64,000 nt of DNA, from the NCBI RefSeq assembly GCF_901411515.1, contig NZ_CABDUX010000002.1, positions 1,831,534 to 1,895,533 on the forward strand, written 5' to 3'. The notes under the pieces are model-generated. The model was given only the letters and a program-made list of their open reading frames with translations, did no database searches and was not told the origin of the DNA. This document shows, piece after piece, positions 28,974 through 37,510 of this stretch (position 1 is its first letter; each line of letters starts with the position of its first letter). The stretch is from Raoultibacter phocaeensis (GTDB lineage Bacteria > Actinomycetota > Coriobacteriia > Coriobacteriales > Eggerthellaceae). Both the position numbers and the translations under genes were made by a program.

Positions 28974-30461
28974 TCAATCCGAAACCTCGGCTCCATCGGC
29001 CCGAGTCAACTCGGACAGGTCGGCCTTGGTCAAAAAACTCTTCTTGCTCGTACACGATGGAATGGCTATCGGGTATTTGCCCGAGAAGCACGCTTCGCAG
29101 AACCCATTATGGTTCGGATGGATGCAGTCGCGCAAGCCCTGAAGCGAAATGAAGGCGAGCGAATCGGCGCCGATGAACGAGCGCATCTCCTCGTTGGTCA
29201 TGTTGGCGGCTATGAGCTGGTCGCGCGTGTCGGTATCGATGCCGTAGAAGCACGGCCACAAAACCTCGGGGCTCACGATGCGCAGATGCACTTCGGCGGC
29301 GCCCGCTTCGCGCAGCATCTCGACGAGCTTTTTCGAGGTGTTGCCGCGCACGATGCTGTCGTCGATGACGACGAGGCGCTTGCCCGCGATGACCGACGGC
29401 AGCGGATTGAGTTTCAAGCGGATGCCGAGCTGGCGCATGGACTGCGTCGGTTCGATGAACGTGCGGCCCACGTAGCGGTTCTTCACGATGCCGTCGGCGT
29501 ACGGAATGCCGCTCTCGAACGCGAACCCCATGGCCGAAGGCACCCCCGAGTCGGGTACGCCGAGCACGAGATCGGCATGGGCGGGCGCCTCCTTGGCGAG
29601 CACGCGTCCCATGTTTCGTCGCGCCTGGTAGACGCTCATGCCGTCGAGCACGGTATCGGGACGGGCGAAGTACACGTACTCGAAGATGCACGCCGCGTAA
29701 TCCCTCGGGCAAACTGCCTGTTCTGCATGCATGCCCTCGCGGTTGAACCGGACGATTTCGCCCGGTTCCACATCGCGGACGTAGGTTGCACCCACAATGT
29801 CGAGTCCGCATGTTTCGCTCGAAACGACCCACCCGCGGCCATCGGGAAGCTCTCCGATGCACAGAGGCCGGATGCCGTGCGGATCGCGGAACGCATAGAG
29901 CGAATCGGGGCTCGCGAGCACCATGGCGAAGGCCCCTTCGAGCGATTCCATCGCCCATTGGATGCCGCTTCGCAGATGGTGCGTCTTACGCGTAACGAGA
30001 CCGATGGCCTTAGCAGCCACCTCGCTGTCGGTTCCGGAGCGGAACTGCACGCCCTCGTCGATGAGACGTGCGCGGAATTCGTTCGTGTTGACGAGCGTGC
30101 CGTTGTGCGCAAGCGCGATGAGCACGTTGTCGATTGCCGATATGTGGGGCTGGGCAGCTTCCCACGAGGCAGCGCGCCCGCTCGTCGAGTAGCGCGCGTG
30201 GCCGACGGCGACGAAGCCCTCGAGTGCAGCTAACGTGGACTCGTCGAACACCTGGGTCACGAGGCCGAGGTCTTTCGCCACCATGACGGTTTCGCCGTCG
30301 CCTACCGCGATGCCCGCGCTTTCCTGCCCGCGATGCTGCAGCGCCTGCAGGCCGTAGCACGTCATGCGGGCAACGTCTTCACCCGGCGCGAACACGCCGA
30401 ACACCGCGCATTCCTCTTCGAGTCTATCGGGGCGCTCCCCGGGCATCACCGCCGTGCTCAC
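28974..30461 (-). CDS. purF: amidophosphoribosyltransferase
   Basis: First committed step of purine synthesis: PRPP plus glutamine to phosphoribosylamine. The 495-residue protein has a 17-residue propeptide ending EEE before the N-terminal nucleophile Cys18 (CAVFGVFAPGE), the glutaminase motifs ALQHRGQESAGIAV and GHARYSTSG, and the PRPP loop VVIDDSIVRGNTSKK. Later Cys residues (CIFEYVYFARP, PCFYGIDT, CEACFSGKYP) match the iron-sulfur cluster ligands of the Bacillus-type enzyme, so propeptide cleavage and a 4Fe-4S cluster are expected. The start is a GTG at 30461 that overlaps the TGA of the upstream sortase gene (GTGA); an ATG five codons later is possible but has no better signal. Confidence 0.97.
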   Translation of the reverse strand: MSTAVMPGERPDRLEEECAVFGVFAPGEDVARMTCYGLQALQHRGQESAGIAVGDGETVMVAKDLGLVTQVFDESTLAALEGFVAVGHARYSTSGRAASWEAAQPHISAIDNVLIALAHNGTLVNTNEFRARLIDEGVQFRSGTDSEVAAKAIGLVTRKTHHLRSGIQWAMESLEGAFAMVLASPDSLYAFRDPHGIRPLCIGELPDGRGWVVSSETCGLDIVGATYVRDVEPGEIVRFNREGMHAEQAVCPRDYAACIFEYVYFARPDTVLDGMSVYQARRNMGRVLAKEAPAHADLVLGVPDSGVPSAMGFAFESGIPYADGIVKNRYVGRTFIEPTQSMRQLGIRLKLNPLPSVIAGKRLVVIDDSIVRGNTSKKLVEMLREAGAAEVHLRIVSPEVLWPCFYGIDTDTRDQLIAANMTNEEMRSFIGADSLAFISLQGLRDCIHPNHNGFCEACFSGKYPIAIPSCTSKKSFLTKADLSELTRADGAEVSD

Positions 30462-31588
30462 GCGACATCACCCGCAGCGCCTTCGGCGGCCGCTGCATCC
30501 TCGGGATCGATCGAGCCGCCCTCACCGCCCTCGGCAGCACCCGCGGCATTCGCAGGCACGGCGCTGTCGGCAACGCTCGCGAACAGCACGATTCGATCGT
30601 TCGTGGCCGAATAATCGGCGCAGGTGACAAACGCGAACATCTTCTCGACATCCTCGACCGCCACGGTTGCCGAATCGGGCGCTACGGTGCTGCGGTCGAT
30701 CTTGTCCTGAATATAGGCCTGCATTTCCGCCTCGTCGGCGAAAGAGGGCTGGGCGAGCGGATCGTTTGCGTTCACCACCACGAGCGAGAACGTGGTGAGC
30801 TTGTAGTTCTGCTCGGGTGTGAAAATATACACCGTACGGTGCGCGTTGAACGTGCCTTCGTCGCGGAAATCTGCGAACTGCGCGAACATCGAGCCGTCGT
30901 TCATGTGGTGGCCGTACACGATGTTGTTGGCATCGGAAAAGTCGGCTGTGTTTTCCGCCGCCAAGAAGATGGCGCCGTACGAAGCGAGCCAGTTCGTCTC
31001 GCCGTAGAAATCGGTCTTCAGGTACGTGTCGTTGTTGTCGGTGTGGACGATCGGATAGTTCACCATGGTGCCCGGCACGTAGACCCACCCCACCGTATCG
31101 GGGTTGATGGCACGCAGGGCATCCCAATCGATCACCACGTCGGAAAGCGCCACGGCGTCGATGTCGGCGGGCTCCTCGAACGCAGCGGCTGCCACGGAAT
31201 TGTACTTGTCCTGGCCCTGCCAATACGAAAACGCGATCACGCCGAGTGCGATGAGCGCGCCGATGAAGACGACGAGCGCGATCCAGAAGACCACGCGCCA
31301 CGGGCCGCCCTTCTTCTGCTTGCCGCCCTTCTTACCCACGATGTCGCGCCCGTAGCGGGCGCCCGGCGTCTGGGCGGAGCCCTGGGGTGCACCGGCGGGT
31401 TGCGCAAAGCCTTGCTGGCTGCGCTGGTTCACGCTCGGACGGGGCTGTCCGCTCGGGCGGGGTCGGCCCCCATGGGGAACACCCGAGGACTGCTGCTGCG
31501 AACGAGCCTCGCGCGGCATCCCGGCGCCCGCGTCAGACCGGACATGGCGCGCCCGGGAAGCGTCTTGGTTGTGCCGGTTGTCAGTCAT
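30458..31588 (-). CDS. class B-type sortase
   Basis: Predicted membrane-bound transpeptidase that links surface proteins to the cell wall. The 376-residue protein has a long cytoplasmic Gln/Arg/Pro/Ser-rich N-terminal region (about 95 residues), one membrane helix (WRVVFWIALVVFIGALIALG) and a sortase domain with NYPIVHTDNNDTYLKTDF, the catalytic His in YGHHM, the catalytic Cys in FVTCADYS and Arg in NDRIVLFA. These fit class B. The C-terminus is an Ala/Gly/Glu-rich tail. GAAAGG lies five bases before the ATG at 31588. The gene is translationally joined to purF by a 4-base GTGA overlap, an unusual partnership. No obvious LPXTG substrate is encoded in the window. Confidence 0.88.
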   Translation of the reverse strand: MTDNRHNQDASRARHVRSDAGAGMPREARSQQQSSGVPHGGRPRPSGQPRPSVNQRSQQGFAQPAGAPQGSAQTPGARYGRDIVGKKGGKQKKGGPWRVVFWIALVVFIGALIALGVIAFSYWQGQDKYNSVAAAAFEEPADIDAVALSDVVIDWDALRAINPDTVGWVYVPGTMVNYPIVHTDNNDTYLKTDFYGETNWLASYGAIFLAAENTADFSDANNIVYGHHMNDGSMFAQFADFRDEGTFNAHRTVYIFTPEQNYKLTTFSLVVVNANDPLAQPSFADEAEMQAYIQDKIDRSTVAPDSATVAVEDVEKMFAFVTCADYSATNDRIVLFASVADSAVPANAAGAAEGGEGGSIDPEDAAAAEGAAGDVA

Positions 31589-31680
31589 ACAGACCTTTCA
31601 GTAGCATCTCGCGTAAAACAAGAAAGCGTCGTGCACCCATGCGCCAACGCTCCCCTTTGCAGTTCGATTCCATAATAAGC

Positions 31681-31703
31681 AAAACGCCCCCGAAACGAGG
31701 GCG
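31681..31703 (-). terminator. intrinsic terminator upstream of the sortase gene
   Basis: Stem CGCCCCC (31685-31691) with GAGGGCG (31697-31703), one wobble pair, followed on the minus strand by TTTT. It lies 45 bases after the stop of the 38-residue membrane ORF and therefore isolates that small gene from the sortase-purine operon. Confidence 0.75.
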
Positions 31704-31748
31704 CAACGCTCTTCTGTACGTAATATCCACGGCCGATGGCCGGAATCA

Positions 31749-31865
31749 TTACTTCTTCATTTCGTCGAAGAAGCCCTTGGCGATGAAGATAACGATGATG
31801 AGGACGATGATGGCGACGATAACCCAGACTGCCTCGATCGGAATAGTCCCGAAGAATGTTTCCAT
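31749..31865 (-). CDS. 38-residue single-pass membrane peptide
   Basis: A short frame starting METFFGTIPIEAVW, with a hydrophobic helix of about 17 residues rich in Ile and Val, then a charged end finishing FFDEMKK. AAAGGGG lies nine bases before the ATG, and an intrinsic terminator follows 45 bases after the TAA, so it has the full outline of an independent gene. No family is recognised. It may be a small membrane regulator or stress peptide. Too short for most gene finders. Confidence 0.65.
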   Translation of the reverse strand: METFFGTIPIEAVWVIVAIIVLIIVIFIAKGFFDEMKK

Positions 31866-31949
31866 TGCACTAAACCCCTTTTGTTCGAACACCGCGGCTC
31901 GCGGTGCCGAGCGCGTCTAAAATAATACAGCGACCATAGTAACGCGGTC

Positions 31950-33653
31950 TCACTTTTCGCGCAAGCGCTCTGTTAACGCTTCGTTGATCACCTGAAGCGA
32001 TTTTACCCGCGCGAAGCGCTTATCGTCGCTCTCGAGAACGGTCCAGGGGGCGTCTCGTGTCGACGTCAGTCTGAACATATCTTCAACCGCAGCTCTGTAC
32101 TGCGGATACTTTTCACGGTTGCGCCAGTCTTCCTCGGTGATCTTCCATCGCTTGGCGGGATCGGCCTCGCGCGCTTCGAAACGGGCGAGCTGCTCGTCCG
32201 GACAGACATCGACCCAGAATTTCACGAGGATCGCGCCCCATTTCGTCAACTCGCGTTCGAATTCGTTGATTTCGTCATAAGCGCGTGACCATTCCGTTGC
32301 CGAAGCGAAACCCTCTACGCGCTCGACGAGCACGCGCCCGTACCAGCTGCGGTCGTATATGCCCACATGGCCCGCTTTGGGAAGCCTCGTCCAGTACCGC
32401 CACAAGTGCGGATGGGCGAGCTCCGGCTTCGTGGGCGCGGGGCTCGTGAAAATCGTGTAGGCCCGCGCGTCGAGCGCCTGGGCGACGCGCTTGATGGCAC
32501 CGCCCTTTCCCGCCGCGTCCCAGCCCTCGTACATGACCACGAGGGGAATGCGGGAAAGATACATCCTCTGCTCGAGCGCGGCAAGCCGCTTCTGCTCGTG
32601 TTTGAGCAGGCGGCGGTACTCATCCTCCTCGAGAACGAGCGTATGATCCACCTCGTCGAGGTGCGGGATATCGGATGCGATCTCGAAACGCGAAACGATC
32701 GGCGCGAGCTTCGATGCGGCCTCTGCCTCGCGCTCGGCCGCTGCGAAGACGGCCTGCGCCTCATCGGCGCTTCGGGCGCGCGGATCGCCTTGCTCAAACG
32801 CACCTCCCGAATTCGCCTGCGCCCTCTCGGCTGCCTTCTCAGCTGCCGGATCCTTCGTACGCCCGAGCGCCACTTCGAGTGCGCCGATGAGCGTCGCGGC
32901 AATGTCGAGGTTCGCCCGCCTCTTGTCCTCGCCGTTTACGAGCACCCAGGGCGAAAACGAGAAGTCGCTTCCCTCAAGCAGCCGATCGTAGAGTTTGTAG
33001 GATTGCTTGTAATTCTCGACGCTCTTGAGCTTTTTCTTGCTCACGCGCCACCGCGTTTCCGGATCGTCGTAGAGCCTCGTCAGCCGTTTGCACTGCGCAT
33101 CCTTTGACACGTGAAGGAAAAACTTCACCACCACATAGCCGTCGTCGACGAGCTGACGCTCGAACGATTCGACCGACGAAAGGTAGTCGCCAACCGCCGC
33201 TGCGCCGCTTCCCTGCTTGAGCTTCGCGGACGTAAGGTCTTCGGCCGCTTCGCCGAATTCGACGTAGAGCATGTGCTGCAAGGCCTTCGAATACCAGCCT
33301 CTGTCGAAAAACGTGATGTCGCCGCGGGGCCCGAGCGCCTGCCAGAACTCCTGCATGAGCGGATAGTAGCCGCTCACGCCCTCGTAGTGCGTAGCGAACA
33401 TGCGGGCTTCTTCGATGTCGAGATCGGGAGTCACGTGCACCGAGGTCGCCCGGGCATCGAGGTTGTACAGCAAGTCCGAGATGCGGCTTCCCTTGCCCGC
33501 ACCGTTCCAGCCTTCGAACAGAACCACGAGGCCCACGCCTGAAGCGCGCGCCTCCTGCTGCAAGACTACGAGGCGTTCGACCAGCTCGTCGTGGATGGGC
33601 TTGTATTCGGCTTTCGAAAGCTTGTCCAATCCGAGTTCGACCGTTTCGAGCAT
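31950..33653 (-). CDS. pap: polyphosphate:AMP phosphotransferase (double PPK2 domain)
   Basis: Class II PPK2 enzyme: moves phosphate from polyphosphate to AMP, giving ADP. The 567-residue protein has two PPK2 domains. The first has a P-loop in LFEGWNGAGKGSRISDLLYN and a lid-type segment FFDRGWYSKALQ; the second has VMYEGWDAAGKGGAIKRVAQ and IYDRSWYGRVLVERVEGF. The second carries the expected Walker A lysine and Asp; double-domain proteins of this size are the polyphosphate:AMP type (PAP), whereas single-domain ones use ADP or GDP. GGAGG lies seven bases before the ATG at 33653; the frame is open to 33863 but without PPK2 similarity. It lies divergently from ppx and ppk1, which make and degrade the same polymer. 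Confidence 0.93.
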   Translation of the reverse strand: MLETVELGLDKLSKAEYKPIHDELVERLVVLQQEARASGVGLVVLFEGWNGAGKGSRISDLLYNLDARATSVHVTPDLDIEEARMFATHYEGVSGYYPLMQEFWQALGPRGDITFFDRGWYSKALQHMLYVEFGEAAEDLTSAKLKQGSGAAAVGDYLSSVESFERQLVDDGYVVVKFFLHVSKDAQCKRLTRLYDDPETRWRVSKKKLKSVENYKQSYKLYDRLLEGSDFSFSPWVLVNGEDKRRANLDIAATLIGALEVALGRTKDPAAEKAAERAQANSGGAFEQGDPRARSADEAQAVFAAAEREAEAASKLAPIVSRFEIASDIPHLDEVDHTLVLEEDEYRRLLKHEQKRLAALEQRMYLSRIPLVVMYEGWDAAGKGGAIKRVAQALDARAYTIFTSPAPTKPELAHPHLWRYWTRLPKAGHVGIYDRSWYGRVLVERVEGFASATEWSRAYDEINEFERELTKWGAILVKFWVDVCPDEQLARFEAREADPAKRWKITEEDWRNREKYPQYRAAVEDMFRLTSTRDAPWTVLESDDKRFARVKSLQVINEALTERLREK

Positions 33654-33861
33654 GGTGTGCCTCCGCATCGTCTGCCGTACCTGCGCTTGCCTGTCCTGGG
33701 CAGCCCCATCATAGCACAGAGTAAAATCGCGGTAACGCCGCACGTCCGCCCTGCCGACTCCTCGTTTCGCGCGGTACAATGAACGTGCGGCGATCAGGCC
33801 GAGATGCTTACATGCTGTCCTCTCGCCTTCCGCACAACGACCGCGCGAAACGAGGAGCACC

Positions 33862-34842
33862 ATGCCGAACTACGGAGTCATCGACTTGGGATCGAACACG
33901 ATCCGCCTGTGCGTGTACGAGGTTAAGGACGACTCCAAGCGCTCGTATTCCCGCAAGGATTTCCGCACGCTTCTGAACAACAAGGTGATGGCCGGGCTTT
34001 CGGCCCATGTATCGAACGGCATGTTTACCGAAGGTGGCGTGGCACACGCGCTCGACGTGCTCGCAGGCCATGCGAAACGGCTCAAGTACTTCGACTGCAA
34101 ACGCACCGACGTGTTCGCGACCGCCGTTTTGCGCAACAGCGCCAACTCCGCCGAAGCCGTGCGCGCGATCGAGAAGGGCAGCGGGTTTCGCATAACGCTG
34201 CTCTCGGCCGAGGACGAGGCCCATCTCGGTTTCGTGGGCGCTTCGTGCGACCGCCCTATCGAGAAGGGCGCGCTCATCGACATCGGCGGCGGTTCGACCG
34301 AGCTCACCCGCATCTCTCGCGGCACCGACCACGATAACGTGAGCTTGGGGCAAGGATCGCTTTCCTCGTTCGCCGCGCACGTGCAGAGCATCCTGCCCAC
34401 GCAGGCGGAGGCCGAAGCCATCGAAGCGTCTCTCGAAGAGAAGCTCGGGGCGCTCGACACGACCCGTTACCGAAGCGAGGTGCTCTACGGCATCGGCGGC
34501 AGCGTGCGCGCCGCGGCCAAAATGCATGCCGAAGCCTACGGGCAGGGCGAGCGGCCCGAAGAACTCGCCCGCGAAGACATCGACGCGATCATCGGGGCGT
34601 GCCTCGCCGACCCCGACGCATTCGCGCACACCGCCCTTAAAGCCGTACCCGACCGCATCCATACGCTGGTACCCGGATGCCTGATCATCCGCCGCCTGAT
34701 GCACGATTTCGGCGCGAATTCGCTGTGCATTCGCAAAAAGGGCGTGCGCGAAGGATACCTGATAGAGCGCATGCTGATCGGCAGCGCTAAAGCCGGCTGT
34801 ACGCGCATGCAGCCGTCGAAAGAAGGCGATGACCATGACTGA
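33862..34842 (+). CDS. ppx: exopolyphosphatase/GppA-type phosphatase
   Basis: Releases terminal phosphate from polyphosphate (or removes the 5'-phosphate of pppGpp). The 326-residue protein has the actin-like ASKHA core: YGVIDLGSNTIRLCVYEV, ATAVLRNSANSAEAVRAIE, the catalytic-type LSAEDEAHLGFVGA, ALIDIGGGSTELTRI and SEVLYGIGGSVRAAAKMHA. This is the short, two-domain type, without the C-terminal HD-like domains of E. coli Ppx. AGGAG stands at good distance from the ATG at 33862. It overlaps ppk1 downstream and diverges from the PAP gene, so the intergenic 208 bases hold both promoters. Confidence 0.93.
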   Translation: MPNYGVIDLGSNTIRLCVYEVKDDSKRSYSRKDFRTLLNNKVMAGLSAHVSNGMFTEGGVAHALDVLAGHAKRLKYFDCKRTDVFATAVLRNSANSAEAVRAIEKGSGFRITLLSAEDEAHLGFVGASCDRPIEKGALIDIGGGSTELTRISRGTDHDNVSLGQGSLSSFAAHVQSILPTQAEAEAIEASLEEKLGALDTTRYRSEVLYGIGGSVRAAAKMHAEAYGQGERPEELAREDIDAIIGACLADPDAFAHTALKAVPDRIHTLVPGCLIIRRLMHDFGANSLCIRKKGVREGYLIERMLIGSAKAGCTRMQPSKEGDDHD

Positions 34843-37510
34843 CAAACAGGAGCGCACCATCTCGAGCCTCGGCGACGACAACATCGTAGCCGAGATGCTT
34901 GCCGAAAGCGACGTCGTGGACGCATCGGCCGCGTCCGCGAGCGTCGCGCACACGGCAAGCCCCTTCATGCAGAACCGCGAGCTCTCGTGGCTCACGTTCA
35001 ACCAGCGCGTGCTCGATCAGGGCGCTGACGAAACGGTACCCCTACTCGAACGCCTGAACTTCGTCTCCATCTTCTGGAGCAACCTTCAGGAGTTCTTCAT
35101 GGTGCGCGTAGGAAGCCTAACCGACCTCGCGCTCGTGAAGAAGCGCATCATCGACACCAAATCGAAGATGACACCCGACGAGCAGCTCGACGCCATCTAT
35201 GCGCGCTGCCACGAACTCTACCCTATTCAGGAAGCCATATACACCGACCTGCGCGCCAAGCTCGCCGACGAGGGCATCGAGCACCTCCATGCCGCCGATC
35301 TCGACGAGAAGCAGAGGATACACCTGCACGACCACATCGCGCAGAACGTCATGCCGTTTCTTTCGCCGCAGATCGTGAACTCGCGCCACCCCTTCCCTCA
35401 TTTGGAGAACGGAGCTATCTACGTGGTCGTGCGTCTCGACGACGAGGCCGCAGATGCGCCCGCCGACGAAGAGAAGAGGGACAAGCCCGCAGCCGACGAC
35501 AAAGCGTCGGATAAAGCAACCGCGAAGACCGTGGCGAAACCGTCTAAAAAAGGAAAGAGGAACCTCGCCGCCGAGGGCGTGACACTCGGCATCATCCCGA
35601 TGCCGCGCCAATGCGAACGCGTGATCAAGCTCCCCGGCGAAGGTTTGCAGTACATTCTCATCGAAGAAGCGCTCGAGATGGTTGTACCCGATATCTTCTC
35701 GATGTACACGGTCAAGCACACCAACGTAATCTGCGTCACGCGAAACGCCGACCTTGACTCCACCGAAGGCACCGACGAGAACGATGAAGACTACCGCGAG
35801 CACATGAGGCGCATCCTCAAGAAGCGCTCGCGCCTTGCACCCGTCCGGCTTGAAAGCGTAAAGAAGCTTTCGAAAACCGTATCCGATTTTCTGCTGAAGC
35901 GCCTGAAACTCAAGCCCCACCAGGTGTTCGTGACAAGCGTGCCGCTCGATATGAGCTACACCTACAGCCTTGCGGGCAAGCTCGACCAGAAGCGCCGCGC
36001 AGCGCTCACCTTCCCCCCGTTCACGCCGCAGTGGCCCGCCGATTTGAGCCGCACAAGACCGATCATCGAACAGGTGAGCGAGGCCGAGACGCTGCTGACC
36101 TTCCCCTACGAGACGATGGACCCCTTCGTGCAACTCCTCAAGGAAGCCTCAGTCGATCCGAGCGTCATCTCGATCAAGATCACGCTCTACCGTCTGGCCA
36201 GCCAGTCGCATCTCGCCGAAGCGCTCATCGCCGCCGCCGAGATGGGCAAAGAGGTGACGGCGCTCTTCGAGTTGCGCGCCCGCTTCGACGAGAGCAACAA
36301 TATCGAATGGTCCCAGCGTTTCGAGCAGGCGGGCGCGAAGGTGATCTACGGGTTTCGCGATTTCAAGGTGCATTCGAAGATCTGCTGCATCACCCGCCAA
36401 ACCGACAGCGGCATCCAGCACATCACCCAACTCGGTACCGGCAACTACAACGAGAAAACGGCCAAGCTCTACACCGACCTCTCGTTCATCACGACCGACC
36501 CCGCCATCGGCCGCGATGCCACCGAGTTCTTCCGCAACATGGGACTCGAGAACGCCTCGAACAACTACGACGTGCTCTGGGTTGCGCCGCTTCAGATCAA
36601 GCCGATGATCCTTGCAGGCATCGACCGCCAGATCGAGCGGGCGCGGGCAGGCGAGCCGAGCGGCCTGTTCTTCAAAACGAACTCCGTGACCGACAAAGAC
36701 ATCATCGTGAAGCTCTCCGAGGCATCTGAAGCAGGCGTGCCCGTGCTCCTGTTCGTGCGCGGGATCAGCTGCATCGTGCCGGGCATCGAAGGCTTCACCG
36801 AGAACGTGCGCGTGGTTTCGATCGTGGGCCGCCTGCTCGAGCACAGCCGCATCTACGGGTTCGGGCCGCGCGATTCGATGGACATCTACCTATCGAGCGC
36901 CGATCTTATGACCCGCAACATGGAAAAGCGCGTTGAGATCGCCTGGCCGGTACTGAGCGGCGAGCTGCGCGACGAGATCGCAGGCTACATCGACGTCTCG
37001 ATGCGCGACACCGCCAAACTACGCGAGCTTCTGCCCGACAAGAGCTACACGCCCCTCGGATACTTCGCCGAAACCGACGCCAACGGCGAGAAGGAGCTGT
37101 TCGACTCGCAGGAGTATTTCATCTGCGAAGCCGAAGAGCGCAGGCTCGCCGCAGCCATGGAGGCAGCCGAGCGCGATGCGAATCGGGGAAAGGACGAAGG
37201 CGGCGCGCCCATCGCGGAGAAAGCCAACTCGCATGTGGCGGATGCCAGCGAGGCTGCGGGCGGCGCGCCCGAGCGTGAGGCGGCGGGCGGTGCGGTAGAC
37301 GCGGCCGCCACCCGCACGCGCGAACAAACCGCCGATCCCGCGATCCCGGTCATTGAGCCGGAGCGCGCAAGCGAGGCGGCCGCAGCTGGCGAGCCCGACA
37401 AGCCGGGCGAGCCGAGTGTCGTCGCGCCGACCGGCATCACGATCGTCGAGCCTCGTCATCGCAGACGCCGCGGGTTGCTTAGACTTTTGTTCGGAAAAAA
37501 GCAGCGCTAG
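34835..37510 (+). CDS. ppk1: polyphosphate kinase 1, with insertion and long tail
   Basis: Makes polyphosphate from ATP by way of a phosphohistidine. The 891-residue protein covers the normal PPK1 domains: N-terminal NRELSWLTFNQRVLDQG, SIFWSNLQEFFMVRVG, head and two C-terminal phospholipase D-like domains with the phosphorylated-His motif FKVHSKICCITRQ, LGTGNYNEKTAKLYTD and YLSSADLMTRNMEKRVEIAWP. Differences: a 45-residue Asp/Lys/Ala-rich insertion at about residues 205-250 (ADEEKRDKPAADDKASDK), and a 130-residue disordered tail ending in a basic hydrophobic stretch (HRRRRGLLRLLFGKKQR) that could bind membrane or polyP. Typical PPK1 has about 690 residues. The ATG at 34835 is preferred because GAAGG is then eight bases upstream; an ATG at 34829 is the alternative. 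Overlaps ppx. Confidence 0.95.
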   Translation: MTDKQERTISSLGDDNIVAEMLAESDVVDASAASASVAHTASPFMQNRELSWLTFNQRVLDQGADETVPLLERLNFVSIFWSNLQEFFMVRVGSLTDLALVKKRIIDTKSKMTPDEQLDAIYARCHELYPIQEAIYTDLRAKLADEGIEHLHAADLDEKQRIHLHDHIAQNVMPFLSPQIVNSRHPFPHLENGAIYVVVRLDDEAADAPADEEKRDKPAADDKASDKATAKTVAKPSKKGKRNLAAEGVTLGIIPMPRQCERVIKLPGEGLQYILIEEALEMVVPDIFSMYTVKHTNVICVTRNADLDSTEGTDENDEDYREHMRRILKKRSRLAPVRLESVKKLSKTVSDFLLKRLKLKPHQVFVTSVPLDMSYTYSLAGKLDQKRRAALTFPPFTPQWPADLSRTRPIIEQVSEAETLLTFPYETMDPFVQLLKEASVDPSVISIKITLYRLASQSHLAEALIAAAEMGKEVTALFELRARFDESNNIEWSQRFEQAGAKVIYGFRDFKVHSKICCITRQTDSGIQHITQLGTGNYNEKTAKLYTDLSFITTDPAIGRDATEFFRNMGLENASNNYDVLWVAPLQIKPMILAGIDRQIERARAGEPSGLFFKTNSVTDKDIIVKLSEASEAGVPVLLFVRGISCIVPGIEGFTENVRVVSIVGRLLEHSRIYGFGPRDSMDIYLSSADLMTRNMEKRVEIAWPVLSGELRDEIAGYIDVSMRDTAKLRELLPDKSYTPLGYFAETDANGEKELFDSQEYFICEAEERRLAAAMEAAERDANRGKDEGGAPIAEKANSHVADASEAAGGAPEREAAGGAVDAAATRTREQTADPAIPVIEPERASEAAAAGEPDKPGEPSVVAPTGITIVEPRHRRRRGLLRLLFGKKQR

